Part shown: piece after piece, positions 32,310-42,083 of the stretch
How positions within the stretch are numbered: the stretch's first letter is position 1
Layout: each line of letters opens with the position of its first letter
Assembly (NCBI GenBank): GCA_965222695.1
Contig: OZ244967.1
Span: 4,836,001-4,900,000, forward strand
DNA length: 64,000 nt
Direction of reading: 5' to 3'
DNA from: UBA7957 sp965222695
GTDB lineage: Bacteria > Pseudomonadota > Gammaproteobacteria > Granulosicoccales > Granulosicoccaceae
The notes under the pieces: generated by a model
Database searches by the model: none
Told to the model about the DNA's origin: nothing
Seen by the model: only the letters and a program-made list of their open reading frames with translations
Program-made: the position numbers and the translations under genes

Positions 32310-34383
32310 ACGCGATGATTTACTCGTTGAGCTGGGTTGCGAAGAACTGCCTGCCGGTTCAGTACTGGCCATGGCCGAGTCATTGGGCGCACAACTCAGA
32401 TCGGAGTTGCAGGAGTCGGCCTTTGAACCGGGAGTTGTGAATATCTTCGCCACCCCGAGACGTATCGCGGCCCGTGTCGCAGGAGTCAGAAAACAGCAGG
32501 ATGACAGGTGGATAGAGCGTCGTGGCCCTGCCGTAAATGCGGCTTTCGACCCCGATGGAAATCCCACGCCGGCGGCGAGCGGATTTGCCAGATCACTCGG
32601 GGTTGAAGTTCAAGACCTTCAGCGCTTGAAAACGGATAAAGGCGAATGGTTGTATTATACACTGCAACAAAAGGGTGAATCTTTAGCTGAACATCTCCCT
32701 GCAATGCTGGAGAAGATTCTGTCGACCATGCCTATGCCCAAACGCATGCGTTGGGCGGATTTTGATATGGATTTTCTTCGACCTGTGCACTGGATGCTGG
32801 TATTGCACGGCGAGGAATTACTGCCCGGTGAAGTGATGGGTTTGACATTCGGCCGCAACACCTGTGGGCACAGATTTCATGCACCGGACGCGATAGCGGT
32901 CGATCATGCCGGAAACTACGAAACGCTGCTGAAAGACAAGGGTAAAGTGATTGCCGGCTTCGCCGAGCGGCGGGCGGTTGTCGTTGCCCAGGTGGAGCGA
33001 AACGCCAGAGAATATGGAAGCCGGGCGGTTATGGATGACGATTTGCTGGACGAGGTAACCGCCCTGGTCGAGTGGCCGGTCGCCATTACAGGGAGGTTTG
33101 AGAAAGAGTATCTGGAAGTGCCAAAGGAAGCCCTGATTCAGACCATGCAGGAAAACCAGCGATATTTCCCTTTACTGGCGGATGACAACAGCCTGGTCGC
33201 CGGGTTTATAACGGTCGCTAATATCGAATCGAGTTCCCCGGAACTGGTACGTAAAGGTAATGAAAGAGTGGTTCGGCCAAGGCTGGCGGACGCGATGTTC
33301 TTCTGGCGCCAGGATCAGAAAAAGCCGCTTGAGTCACATCTCGATGCCTTGAAAAAAGTCGTCTTTCAACAGCAATTGGGCACTCTGTACGACAAAACTC
33401 AACGGCTTGTATTTTTAGCGGAAGAGATTGCCTCTGTATTAGGTTTCGATCAGGAACAATGCAAGCGTGCGGCCTTGTTATCCAAATGCGATCTCATGAC
33501 TGAAATGGTATATGAATTCGCGAAAATGCAAGGTATAGCCGGCCGCTACTACAGCGCACTGGAAGGTGAGCCGGTGGATGTTTCGAATGCAATTGAAGAG
33601 CAGTATCTGCCGAAATATGCGGGCGATACGCTTCCCCATACGCCCGTCGGGCAGGTGTTGGCCATAGCGGACAAGCTTGACACCCTGGCGGGCATTATCG
33701 GTATCGGACAAATGCCGAGCGGCACCAAGGATCCTTTTGCATTGCGCCGTACATCTCTTGGCTTGCTGCGTATCATCACCGAGAATAAACTGGATCTTGA
33801 CCTTGTCGACCTTCTGTCCATTGCCCGGCAGGCGCTGGAAGAAAAGCTTGAAAATTCCGAGCAGGTCATTGATGCGCTGGATTACGTGCTTGAGCGATTG
33901 CCGGCCTACTATGGCGAAAAGGGTATCAGCCCGAATGTAGTAGAGTCGGTGATGGCGGTAAAACCGACCCGGCCTCTGGATTTTGATAAACGGATTAAGG
34001 CTGTCAGTGAGTTTTGCTCGATGCCGCAGTCGCTGGCCTTGGCGGCCGCCAATAAACGCATTCGCAATATACTGAAAAAATCCGAGTTATCGGATCAGCT
34101 GATTGTGGAAGAAGGTTTGTTGACGGAAGCCGCGGAACAACAGTTGTACAGCGTTCTCAAGTCGCTCACGCGAAATATCGAACCTATGTTTGAACGGGGG
34201 GACTATGAACCTGCCCTTAAGACTCTGGCAGAACTTCGAGAGCCGGTCGATGCATTTTTCGATCAGGTGATGGTGATGGTTAAAGATCAAGCGGTGCGCG
34301 ACAATCGGCTTGCCTTGTTGCAGCAGGTGAATAATCTCTGTACCAGGGTAGCCGATATATCCCGCCTGCATTTAGAAACTTAA
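32302..34383 (+). CDS. glyS: Glycyl-tRNA synthetase beta subunit
   Basis: 693 residues from the ATG at 32302 (MTERDDLLVELGCEELPAGS), overlapping glyQ by eight bases. The HD-like region (LSKCDLMTEMVYEFAKMQG) and the C-terminal DALR-type anticodon-binding domain (NRLALLQQVNNLCTRVADIS) have the family's normal order. It binds tRNA-Gly and completes the heterotetramer. A longer upstream reading frame exists, but the family start is here. Confidence 0.97.
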   Translation: MTERDDLLVELGCEELPAGSVLAMAESLGAQLRSELQESAFEPGVVNIFATPRRIAARVAGVRKQQDDRWIERRGPAVNAAFDPDGNPTPAASGFARSLGVEVQDLQRLKTDKGEWLYYTLQQKGESLAEHLPAMLEKILSTMPMPKRMRWADFDMDFLRPVHWMLVLHGEELLPGEVMGLTFGRNTCGHRFHAPDAIAVDHAGNYETLLKDKGKVIAGFAERRAVVVAQVERNAREYGSRAVMDDDLLDEVTALVEWPVAITGRFEKEYLEVPKEALIQTMQENQRYFPLLADDNSLVAGFITVANIESSSPELVRKGNERVVRPRLADAMFFWRQDQKKPLESHLDALKKVVFQQQLGTLYDKTQRLVFLAEEIASVLGFDQEQCKRAALLSKCDLMTEMVYEFAKMQGIAGRYYSALEGEPVDVSNAIEEQYLPKYAGDTLPHTPVGQVLAIADKLDTLAGIIGIGQMPSGTKDPFALRRTSLGLLRIITENKLDLDLVDLLSIARQALEEKLENSEQVIDALDYVLERLPAYYGEKGISPNVVESVMAVKPTRPLDFDKRIKAVSEFCSMPQSLALAAANKRIRNILKKSELSDQLIVEEGLLTEAAEQQLYSVLKSLTRNIEPMFERGDYEPALKTLAELREPVDAFFDQVMVMVKDQAVRDNRLALLQQVNNLCTRVADISRLHLET

Positions 34384-34399
34384 GCGGACACAGTGTCTG

Positions 34400-34951
34400 A
34401 TGAAGCTGATCGTTCTGGATCGTGACGGAGTTATTAACGAAGATTCCGATGACTACATCAAATCGGCGGATGAGTGGGTTCCCATTCCCGGTAGTATTGA
34501 AGCCATTGCTGATTTATCGCAAGCAGGCTATACGGTTATAGTTGTGACTAACCAATCGGGTCTGGCGCGCGGTTTATTTGATATTTCAAAATTGCACGCC
34601 ATCCACAACAAAATGCATGAATCGGTAAGCAAAGCGGGTGGCCGTATCGACGTTGTCATGTATTGTCCGCACGCACCGGGTGACGGATGCAATTGCCGCA
34701 AGCCCAAGCCGGGAATGTTGCATAGTGTGATGGAGCGCCTGAACACGGATATGTCGGGCGTACCTGTTGTGGGCGATTCGCTGCGGGATCTGCAGGCCGC
34801 TATGGCGGTCGGAGCATCTCCCGTACTTGTATTGACCGGTAAAGGAGAAAAAACCCGCGACAGCAACATGGGCCTGGAAGAGCATATCGCGGTGTATGAC
34901 GATTTGGCTGAATTTACCCGCCAATTCCTGAAGCGGGAGGAACAAGCATGA
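34400..34951 (+). CDS. gmhB: D-glycero-beta-D-manno-heptose 1,7-bisphosphate 7-phosphatase
   Basis: 183 residues, a HAD phosphatase. Motif I is VLDRDGVIN, with nucleophile Asp7 and acid/base Asp9. The zinc loop CPHAPGDGCNCRKPKPGM is specific to GmhB and histidinol phosphatase relatives. GDSLRDLQAA is motif IV. It removes the 7-phosphate in ADP-heptose synthesis for LPS core. It follows glyS by 16 bp and overlaps plsC by four, a conserved gammaproteobacterial order. Confidence 0.95.
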   Translation: MKLIVLDRDGVINEDSDDYIKSADEWVPIPGSIEAIADLSQAGYTVIVVTNQSGLARGLFDISKLHAIHNKMHESVSKAGGRIDVVMYCPHAPGDGCNCRKPKPGMLHSVMERLNTDMSGVPVVGDSLRDLQAAMAVGASPVLVLTGKGEKTRDSNMGLEEHIAVYDDLAEFTRQFLKREEQA

Positions 34952-35727
34952 ATCAGGGGGAAGTTGTCATATCTCGGCGTCATGTGAATAGAAATCTGGT
35001 GGCCTTGCGTTCCGCAATCTACTGGTGCGTGCTGTTGATCAGTACGCTGATATGGGCCTGGCCTGTTTTGTTCAGTGTCATATTCCCGCTACGGGTGCGT
35101 CATGCAATAATGCGAGTCTGGCCCAGGTTTAATTTGTGGGCGCTGAAACTGATCTGTGGCATAAGATATAAAATAGAGGGAATGGAAAATCTCCCGGATA
35201 AACCTTCAATCATATTTGCCAAACATTCTTCCACCTGGGAGACTCTTGCGCTCCAGATAGCGGTTCCGAACGCGATCTATGTGGCAAAAAAGGAGCTGTT
35301 ATATATTCCTTTTTTCGGCTGGGCAATGGCAGTGCTGAATTTTCTGACCATAGACAGATCGGCGGGCCGTAAAGCCATAGCCTATATGGTTGAACAGGCT
35401 AAAGACCGCCTGAGTAAGGGGCTGTGGATTATTATCTTCCCCGAAGGTACCCGCAAAGCCGTGGGGGCAGAGCCGGAATATAAAATCGGCGGTGCGGTAA
35501 TGGCGGAGAAAACGCGTGCGCCGGTAGTACCTGTCGCTCACAATGCGGGAATTTTCTGGCCCCGGCACAGTTTTCTGAAATGGCCGGGAGAGATTACCAT
35601 ATGGTTTGGGCCCGCCATTGAAACCGATCATTTAGACGCCGAGCAGATCCGCGCGAAAGCCCGGGACGTGATTGAAGCCAAAATGCAGGAATTGCTGGGT
35701 ATAACCGAATACGAAGTCAGATACTAG
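34948..35727 (+). CDS. plsC: 1-acylglycerol-3-phosphate acyltransferase family protein
   Basis: 259 residues. One or two N-terminal membrane segments (about 26-50) precede the acyltransferase core. The catalytic motif reads KHSSTWET, so it is H-x4-E rather than the usual H-x4-D; this Glu variant also occurs in relatives at this locus. The glycerol-phosphate binding motif FPEGTRK is intact. It should acylate lysophosphatidic acid at the inner membrane. The start ATG overlaps the gmhB stop. It is convergent with rdgB, overlapping its end by four bases. Confidence 0.9.
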   Translation: MNQGEVVISRRHVNRNLVALRSAIYWCVLLISTLIWAWPVLFSVIFPLRVRHAIMRVWPRFNLWALKLICGIRYKIEGMENLPDKPSIIFAKHSSTWETLALQIAVPNAIYVAKKELLYIPFFGWAMAVLNFLTIDRSAGRKAIAYMVEQAKDRLSKGLWIIIFPEGTRKAVGAEPEYKIGGAVMAEKTRAPVVPVAHNAGIFWPRHSFLKWPGEITIWFGPAIETDHLDAEQIRAKARDVIEAKMQELLGITEYEVRY

Positions 35728-36338
35728 ACAATTCCATAAACCGCCTGCATTTCGGTTATCAGCTTTTGCAAGGCCTTTGCCCGGTGGCTGATGCGGTTTT
35801 TGTGAGATTTTTCCAGCTCTGCCGAGCTGCAGTTTTCTTCTTCCACCCAGAATAAAGGGTCATAGCCGAATCCCCTGTCTCCCCGCGGTTCATCCAGTAT
35901 CCGGCCTTGCCAAATTCCCTGGGCTATAAGGGGAGCCGGATCATCGGCATGTCTGACATAAGCCATGGCGCAGTAAAATTCCGCCCCGCGGTTTTTCTGT
36001 TTGATATCGATCATTTTTTCAAGCAGAAACCGGTTGTTGGCATCATCGCCTTCGCCTTTTCCTGCCCGGCCGGCATAGCGTGAAGAGTAAATTCCCGGCT
36101 CACCGTTTAAGGCTGCGACGCAAAGTCCCGAATCGTCGGCGATGGCGGCCAAGCCGGTCTGGCGAGACGCGTTTCTTGCTTTCAGGATTGCATTTTCGAT
36201 GAATGACAAGCCTGTCTCTTCAGCATCGACAACACCCAGGTTTTTCTGCGAAATGATTTCGATACGGGTATTGCGGAATAAATCGGCCAGTTCCCGCAGT
36301 TTTCCTGCATTACTGCTGGCCAGAACGACTTTTGTCAT
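35724..36338 (-). CDS. rdgB: XTP/dITP pyrophosphatase (RdgB/HAM1)
   Basis: 204 residues. The family motifs are VVLASSNAGKLREL, ADDSGLCVAALNGEPGIYSSRYAG and GDRGFGYDPLFWV. The enzyme hydrolyses deaminated purine triphosphates, keeping them out of DNA and RNA. Its start codon touches the stop codon of rph on the same strand, so the two form an operon. Confidence 0.96.
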   Translation of the reverse strand: MTKVVLASSNAGKLRELADLFRNTRIEIISQKNLGVVDAEETGLSFIENAILKARNASRQTGLAAIADDSGLCVAALNGEPGIYSSRYAGRAGKGEGDDANNRFLLEKMIDIKQKNRGAEFYCAMAYVRHADDPAPLIAQGIWQGRILDEPRGDRGFGYDPLFWVEEENCSSAELEKSHKNRISHRAKALQKLITEMQAVYGIV

Positions 36339-37054
36339 CAGGCATCCAACACGCTGCGCTGGATATCGACAATCTCCAGGATGCCTTTGCGGCCTAATAC
36401 CAGCATGGCCTGCAGTTCGGACTCCAGAAACGCATGTCCCTCGGCAGTGCCTTGTATTTCAATAAACCCTCCGGCTTCGTTCATGACCAGGTTCAGATCG
36501 GTTTCCGCATTGGAATCTTCCGCATAGTCCAGGTCCAATACCGCCTGTCCGTCGAAAATACCCACGGAAACGGCGGCAACCGCGCCGAATACCGGGTTCT
36601 TGGTTAAGGTTCTGTTTTTTATCAGTGTCTCCACCGCGTCGCAAAGTGCAACATATCCACCGCTAACCGCGGCGGTTCTGGTCCCGCCATCGGCCTGTAG
36701 AACATCACAATCAATGGTGATCAGACGTTCTCCCAGCGCTTCAAGGTCGATCGCTGCCCGAAGGGAACGTCCGATCAAACGCTGGATTTCCTGCGTACGT
36801 CCACTCTGCTTACCGGCACTGGCTTCGCGTCGCATACGGGTACCGGTCGAACGGGGAAGCATACCGTATTCCGCGGTCACCCAGCCCGCGCCCTGACCTT
36901 TCAGCCAGGGGGGAACGCGTTCTTCCACGCTGGCCGTACAGATTACCCGAGTGTCGCCGAATTCAATCAGCACCGAGCCCTCGGCATGCCGGGTATAATT
37001 GCGTGTGATCCTGATCTTTCTGAGTTCGTCTTTTGCCCTGCCGCTAGGTCTCAT
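36338..37054 (-). CDS. rph: Ribonuclease PH
   Basis: 238 residues from the ATG at 37054 (MRPSGRAKDELRKIRIT), the family's standard N-terminus; an open frame continues upstream but is not part of the protein. The phosphorolytic core shows VICTASVEERVPPWLKG, EIQRLIGRSLRAAID and the phosphate-site region TIDCDVLQADGGTRTA. It trims tRNA 3' ends in the cytosol. It is divergent from yicC, the usual arrangement. Confidence 0.97.
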   Translation of the reverse strand: MRPSGRAKDELRKIRITRNYTRHAEGSVLIEFGDTRVICTASVEERVPPWLKGQGAGWVTAEYGMLPRSTGTRMRREASAGKQSGRTQEIQRLIGRSLRAAIDLEALGERLITIDCDVLQADGGTRTAAVSGGYVALCDAVETLIKNRTLTKNPVFGAVAAVSVGIFDGQAVLDLDYAEDSNAETDLNLVMNEAGGFIEIQGTAEGHAFLESELQAMLVLGRKGILEIVDIQRSVLDA

Positions 37055-37237
37055 ACTTTTACCTTCAGATTTTCCCGAATTCCGGCCTGTCGAGTATTTG
37101 GTATATAGGATAAATTCAATCCCGGCTGATAAAAGATTGTGGCCGGAAAATATAAACCAAGCATTATAACCGTTCAGCCCGTTCGACGTGTTATTATTTG
37201 CCCGCACTGTCGGGTGCGGGATCTGAAGGAGATCACA

Positions 37238-38107
37238 ATGCTAAGAAGTATGACGGCCTACGGGCGCAAGGAAGCAAATAGTGAGTGGGGCGTGTTGACC
37301 TGGGAAATCCGCTCGGTCAATCACCGTTATCTGGATATATCCTTACGGCTGCCGGAAGAAATCCGGGCAATAGAGCCGGATGTGCGGGAACTGATTTCCG
37401 GACGGCTGAAGCGCGGAAAAATGGAAGTGTCTCTGCGTTTAAAAGGATCCGACAAGATCACCGGCGAAATCCAGATCAGGCATGATCTGGCTGTACAGGT
37501 AATCAATGCATGCCGTGATATAGTGCAATCCGATATGCGCAATCATGCCCTGGTTGATCCTATGGACATATTACGCTGGCCCGGCGTAGTCGGGCAGGAT
37601 GAAGTCGATTATCAACCCCTGCAGACAGCGGCTCTGGAACTGCTTGCAGAAACGCTGGATGATTATATTGCATCGCGCGAGAGGGAGGGGGAAAAAATCG
37701 CTGAAATGCTGGAGCGCCGTTGCGGCGAGATCGGTGACATCGTGCAAAAAGTGCGGGAACTCAGGCCTCAGGTACTGCAGCGGCTACGCGAAAAATGGCT
37801 GAACCGTCTGGCCGAAATCGATGTCCAGGTCGATCCGGCGCGCCTGGAACAGGAACTGGTCTTCGCCGCCCAGAAACTGGATGTCGATGAAGAACTGGAC
37901 CGCCTCGATGCACACGTGTCGGAGTTGCATAACATTCTCAAGCGTGATGAACCCGTCGGGCGGCGCCTGGACTTTTTGATTCAGGAATTTAACCGTGAAG
38001 CCAATACCCTCGGTTCCAAAGCGTCGGATAGCGAGACGACCGCGATTTCCGTCGATCTCAAGGTGTTGATTGAGCAAATGCGGGAGCAGGTGCAGAATGT
38101 GGAGTAA
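37238..38107 (+). CDS. yicC: YicC-family endoribonuclease
   Basis: 289 residues from the ATG at 37238, eight bases after AAGGAG. The N-terminal signature is MLRSMTAYGRKE, and the C-terminal domain ends with FLIQEFNREANTLGSKASD, which carries the conserved acidic and histidine-free active region of the family. YicC proteins are reported RNA endonucleases. A GC-rich dyad (CCCGCA/TGCGGG, 37201-37220) lies just upstream. Divergent pairing with rph supports the identity. Confidence 0.94.
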   Translation: MLRSMTAYGRKEANSEWGVLTWEIRSVNHRYLDISLRLPEEIRAIEPDVRELISGRLKRGKMEVSLRLKGSDKITGEIQIRHDLAVQVINACRDIVQSDMRNHALVDPMDILRWPGVVGQDEVDYQPLQTAALELLAETLDDYIASREREGEKIAEMLERRCGEIGDIVQKVRELRPQVLQRLREKWLNRLAEIDVQVDPARLEQELVFAAQKLDVDEELDRLDAHVSELHNILKRDEPVGRRLDFLIQEFNREANTLGSKASDSETTAISVDLKVLIEQMREQVQNVE

Positions 38108-38147
38108 TGGTCATGTCGAAAAACGGCATCCGCCCATATGCCGTATT

Positions 38148-39629
38148 TCAATCCTGCTCACTAAACTGGTCTCTGGAGTCCTTCCTTCTTCTCTTGCGGA
38201 ACGCAAGTGTGGTGACCAGCCCGGGATTATTATCTCCCAATGAAAGCCTGGCTCCGTGAATCGAGGCGACCGCTTTTACCAGACTGAGGCCGAGTCCGTT
38301 TCCGGGAGAGTTTCGCTCATTTTCCAAACGGACAAATCGCTGCAGGACTCTTTCGCGGTGTTCTTCGGAGATTCCCGGTCCGTTGTCTGCCACAATCACG
38401 GAAAAATCGTCGTTATTGCCCTCCACCCAGACATCAATGTTTCCGCCGTCGGGTGTGTATTTCAGCGCATTGTCTATCAGGTTGGTGACGGCCTGGGCGA
38501 TCAGATGACGGTTACAAAACAGCTGTGGATTGTTTTGTATATGGGCTGCCAGAGTCTGTTCGCGTTCTTCGGCAATCGGAATATACAGCTCGGTCAGCTC
38601 TTCCACCAGATCACCTATGGCCGTATTGCCCCATTCAGCATGATCGATGCCGGCTTCGAGCCGGGCGATACTGAGCATTGCATTAAAGGTGTGGATTAAG
38701 GTATCGGCATCCTGTATGGCTTCGCCCAGAATCTGTTGGTATTCGTCTGTGTTGCGGTCTTCCAGCAGGGTGACTTCGAGACGATTGCGCAAGCGTGTCA
38801 AAGGGCTGCGAAGATCATGTGCCACGTTGTTGGTGACCTGCTGCATGCTTTCCATCAAGTCTTCGATGCGGTTCAGCATCGCATTGATCTTTATCGCAAT
38901 TTCGTCGAATTCATCGCGCCGGTCGGTAACCGGTATGCGCTGCCCCAGGTCACCGTTCATAATTTCACTGGTGGTACGGTTCACCGAATCAATCCGCCTT
39001 AAAACGCTGGATCCGATCCAACCCCCGCCTATAATGGCGAAGATCAGGGTAATCACCGTTGCGCCTGCCACCAGGCCGAAGGTATGGTCCAGCAAAGCCT
39101 TCTCGTCGCTGATTTCGTGCCCGATGGTCAGCTTCAGGCCGTTCGACATTCTGGTGACTGCAACCCTGACCGGGTTAAATGCGCGTGAGGAACCCGGCGG
39201 CAGATCCACCACTTCGCCCATATTCTTGGTACTGTGATTGCGTACGGATTTCAGGCGCAGGGGCTTGTCCGAATCCGGATCATTAAGTTCATCGCTGGTG
39301 CCGCTTTCCAGATAGTAAAACCGGCCATAAGTATCGATCTGATTGCGTTGTTGTATCGCATCCAGCAATTCAGCCAAAGCACCGGATTTATACAGATTAA
39401 TCAGGTAGTCAGTTTCCAGGCGCAGGCGGGCATCCACCTGAGATTCGATTTCATCTCGGGTGGACCAGTAAATAAATCCCAGCGTGGCTGCCGAGAGCAG
39501 GCTGAAGAGGATTGCATAGATAATCGCGAGGCGAAAGGCGGATGTTCTTAGCAGGCGATTTTTTTGTACGCGCCAACCGTTTGCCGTGACATCCGCGTCC
39601 GCAGAACCCTTATCGAAAAGCTCAGGCAT
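38148..39629 (-). CDS. Membrane sensor histidine kinase
   Basis: 493 residues. Two membrane segments (about 33-53 and 190-212) bracket a periplasmic sensor of some 135 residues. HAMP is followed by the H-box NNVAHDLRSPLTRLRNRLE, the N-box NLIDNALKYTPDG, and the G-boxes VADNGPGISEEH and GNGLGLSLVKA. It should phosphorylate the response regulator encoded 98 bp downstream of its divergent neighbour region, on the same strand. The type is EnvZ/CusS-like; the stimulus is unknown. A Do protease gene lies divergently beyond, suggesting envelope stress, by context only. Confidence 0.93.
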   Translation of the reverse strand: MPELFDKGSADADVTANGWRVQKNRLLRTSAFRLAIIYAILFSLLSAATLGFIYWSTRDEIESQVDARLRLETDYLINLYKSGALAELLDAIQQRNQIDTYGRFYYLESGTSDELNDPDSDKPLRLKSVRNHSTKNMGEVVDLPPGSSRAFNPVRVAVTRMSNGLKLTIGHEISDEKALLDHTFGLVAGATVITLIFAIIGGGWIGSSVLRRIDSVNRTTSEIMNGDLGQRIPVTDRRDEFDEIAIKINAMLNRIEDLMESMQQVTNNVAHDLRSPLTRLRNRLEVTLLEDRNTDEYQQILGEAIQDADTLIHTFNAMLSIARLEAGIDHAEWGNTAIGDLVEELTELYIPIAEEREQTLAAHIQNNPQLFCNRHLIAQAVTNLIDNALKYTPDGGNIDVWVEGNNDDFSVIVADNGPGISEEHRERVLQRFVRLENERNSPGNGLGLSLVKAVASIHGARLSLGDNNPGLVTTLAFRKRRRKDSRDQFSEQD

Positions 39630-39727
39630 GGTGTTGCCCGTTGATTGGATTCGCTACGGGTGAACAGGTCCCCCTTTTCGGGGGAATGGCATCAATCGGC
39701 GACTTCTGGTTAACCGGCAAGCGAAAT

Positions 39728-40405
39728 TCAGCTGGCTTCCTGAAGCTTGTAACCGGCGCCACGCACGGTAACCAGCAGTTCGCTGTCGAAGTCTTTGTCG
39801 ATTTTGCTCCGCAGGCGGCTGATTTGAACATCGATGACATTGGTCTGTGGATCGAAATGATAATCCCAGACATTTTCCAGCAACATGCTGCGGGTTACAA
39901 CTTGTCCCGTATGTCTCATCAGATATTCCAGCAATCTGAATTCGCGGGGCTGTAAGTTGATGTTCTTTCCCGCCCGGGTAACTTTATGGCGCAATAGATC
40001 CAGTGTTAAGTCACCCACCTGCAACACGGTACCGGAATGCTGTGTCTGAGAACGTCTGACCAACGCCTGCAGCCTGGCGATCAACTCGCTCAGGGAATAG
40101 GGCTTCGTCATATAATCGTCACCGCCCGCCTTAAGCCCCATAACGCGCTCGTCGACATCGTCCAGTGCGCTCAGTATCAGCACAGGCGTGTTGTTTCCCG
40201 CCCTTCGTAAATCTTCGATCAGCGTCAACCCGTCTTTTTTGGGCAGCATGCGGTCGATGATCATAATGTCGTAAGCGTTATCAGTCGCTAACTTCAGCCC
40301 GGCATCGCCGTCGGCCGCGTGGTCGACCGAGTGGCCGCTTTCACCCAAACCCTTTACCAGATAAGTTGCAGCTTCTGTATCGTCTTCTACTAGTAAAATT
40401 CTCAT
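39728..40405 (-). CDS. OmpR-family response regulator
   Basis: 225 residues from the ATG at 40405; an upstream ATG at 40426 would add seven. The receiver has MRILLVEDD, phosphoacceptor Asp in IMIIDRMLPKKDG and the Lys in YMTKPYSLSEL. A winged-helix DNA-binding domain follows (LQPREFRLLEYLMRHTGQVVTR, then TNVIDVQISRLRSKID). It is upstream of its kinase, in the usual regulator-kinase order, and divergent from the Do protease at 40528, which may be a target. Confidence 0.95.
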   Translation of the reverse strand: MRILLVEDDTEAATYLVKGLGESGHSVDHAADGDAGLKLATDNAYDIMIIDRMLPKKDGLTLIEDLRRAGNNTPVLILSALDDVDERVMGLKAGGDDYMTKPYSLSELIARLQALVRRSQTQHSGTVLQVGDLTLDLLRHKVTRAGKNINLQPREFRLLEYLMRHTGQVVTRSMLLENVWDYHFDPQTNVIDVQISRLRSKIDKDFDSELLVTVRGAGYKLQEAS

Positions 40406-40527
40406 AGTGACCCCAATAATAGACATGGGACAGCATGCACGTAATGACGGATTTGTAATGCAACCAATAAACTACGTGCTGTGTCATTAGCAACAGACAA
40501 AATCTTGCTTGAATCTGGAGAAACACA

Positions 40528-42009
40528 ATGATCCTGACTGCCGTACAACACCGGCAAAAACCGTTCGCCGGCAATTTGTATACATCCAATGCCGCAGGCT
40601 ACAGTCTACCTTTAAAAGCCCTGCCATGGGTATGGCTCTTAACAGTTTGTATGCTTTTCAGTATGCAATCATTTGCGGATTCTTTACCGGATTTTCAGAC
40701 TCTGGTGGAGAAAAACGGGGAAACCGTAGTAAAAGTGACTGTCACTACGGAAAACAAAGGCATGGATTTACAGGGCGCCTTACCGGATTTTAACCCTGAT
40801 CAAATGCCGGATTTTTTACGGAAATTTTTCGAACAAATGCCGAATATGCCCCAACCTGAGCCCCGGCGCGGTCAGGGATTCGGCTCAGGGTTCATCATCT
40901 CTGAAGACGGGTACATCATCACCAACGCCCATGTCGTGGACAATGCCGCGGATATACGCGTCGGCATGCAGGATCGAAGCAGTTTCAAAGCGACACTGGT
41001 GGGCCTGGACAAGCGATCGGATATAGCCCTGTTAAAGATTGACGCCAAGGGACTGCCGGTAGCCGAACTAGGAAATTCCGATGATGTCAAGGTTGGCCAG
41101 TGGGTGCTGGCCATTGGTTCGCCCTTCGGATTTGAATATACCGCGACACAGGGAATCGTCTCCGCGGTCGCACGCAGTTTGCCCGATGATACTTATGTGC
41201 CTTTTATTCAGACAGATGTTGCTGTTAACCCGGGTAATTCCGGCGGGCCTCTGTACGATACCGAAGGAAGAGTCATAGGTGTAAACTCTCAGATATACTC
41301 GCGCTCCGGCGGCTATATGGGATTGTCTTTCGCCATTCCTATCAACGTTGCCAAGGATATTATCGAACAGTTAAAAACCAAGGGATATGCAAGCCGTGGA
41401 TGGTTGGGCGTGATGATACAGAATGTCGATCAATCGCTTGCCGAATCCTTTGGTTTAAATAAACCTGAAGGTGCATTGGTTGCTCAGGTCACGCCGGGAA
41501 GTCCGGCCGAAAATTCCGATTTGCAGGTTGGCGATATCATCCTGAAATTCAATGACCAGACCATCAGTCGTTCGAGCGATTTGCCGCCGGTGGTCGGCTC
41601 TACACCGGTGAATAAAACGGTACCGGTGTTAGTGATGCGTTCCGGCAAGAAGCAAACCGTTCAGGTCACGGTAGGCGAACTGGAAGAGCAGCATAATGCT
41701 GAAAATACAAGTCTGTCGAAATCGGATACTATGGGGCTGGGCGGCAGCGTTCAGGAACTCACTGCAGAACAGAGAAAAGAGGCGGGTGTCAGCAATGGGG
41801 TAGTATTCGTTGAAGTGGATCCCGACGGTGCCGCTGCGGTTGCCGGTATTCGTGACGGAGATATTTTAGTGTCCTTTAATCGTCAAAAGGTCAGCAGCGT
41901 TTCACAACTGCGTGATTTGGTTAAATCGGCGCCCAGAGGCCGGTCTTTCCCTGTGTTGATTCAACGGGACGGTAATCCGGCATTTCTGGCAATGACACTG
42001 GATCAATAG
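40528..42009 (+). CDS. Do-family periplasmic serine protease (DegP-like), copy 1
   Basis: 493 residues. The N-terminus is long; a hydrophobic signal segment (VWLLTVCMLFSMQSFA) starts at about residue 36, so the true start may be further in. The trypsin-like domain has His in ITNAHVVDNA, Asp in RSDIALLKI and Ser in NPGNSGGPLYD. Two PDZ domains follow (about 290-370 and 400-490). It degrades or refolds damaged envelope proteins. It is divergent from a two-component system and ends in a clear terminator. Confidence 0.95.
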   Translation: MILTAVQHRQKPFAGNLYTSNAAGYSLPLKALPWVWLLTVCMLFSMQSFADSLPDFQTLVEKNGETVVKVTVTTENKGMDLQGALPDFNPDQMPDFLRKFFEQMPNMPQPEPRRGQGFGSGFIISEDGYIITNAHVVDNAADIRVGMQDRSSFKATLVGLDKRSDIALLKIDAKGLPVAELGNSDDVKVGQWVLAIGSPFGFEYTATQGIVSAVARSLPDDTYVPFIQTDVAVNPGNSGGPLYDTEGRVIGVNSQIYSRSGGYMGLSFAIPINVAKDIIEQLKTKGYASRGWLGVMIQNVDQSLAESFGLNKPEGALVAQVTPGSPAENSDLQVGDIILKFNDQTISRSSDLPPVVGSTPVNKTVPVLVMRSGKKQTVQVTVGELEEQHNAENTSLSKSDTMGLGGSVQELTAEQRKEAGVSNGVVFVEVDPDGAAAVAGIRDGDILVSFNRQKVSSVSQLRDLVKSAPRGRSFPVLIQRDGNPAFLAMTLDQ

Positions 42010-42027
42010 GCTCGTCATTCAACAAAT

Positions 42028-42071
42028 CACAGGGTGGGCTGCCGACTCAGCAGTCCACCCTGTATTTTTTA
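42028..42071 (+). terminator. Rho-independent terminator after the first Do protease
   Basis: The stem ACAGGGTGG...CCACCCTGT, with an inner GCTG/CAGC pairing, is followed by ATTTTTT. It begins 20 bp after the stop codon. Confidence 0.9.
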
Positions 42072-42083
42072 ACCGGGAATTCT

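Noticed and set aside
37055..37207. In-frame extension of rph by 51 codons
   Set aside because: The extension lies in the divergent promoter region and the family begins with MRPSGR, as at 37054.
38647..39237. 196-codon open frame antisense to the histidine kinase
   Set aside because: It is rich in Ser and Arg in a pattern typical of an antisense shadow; the kinase is certain.
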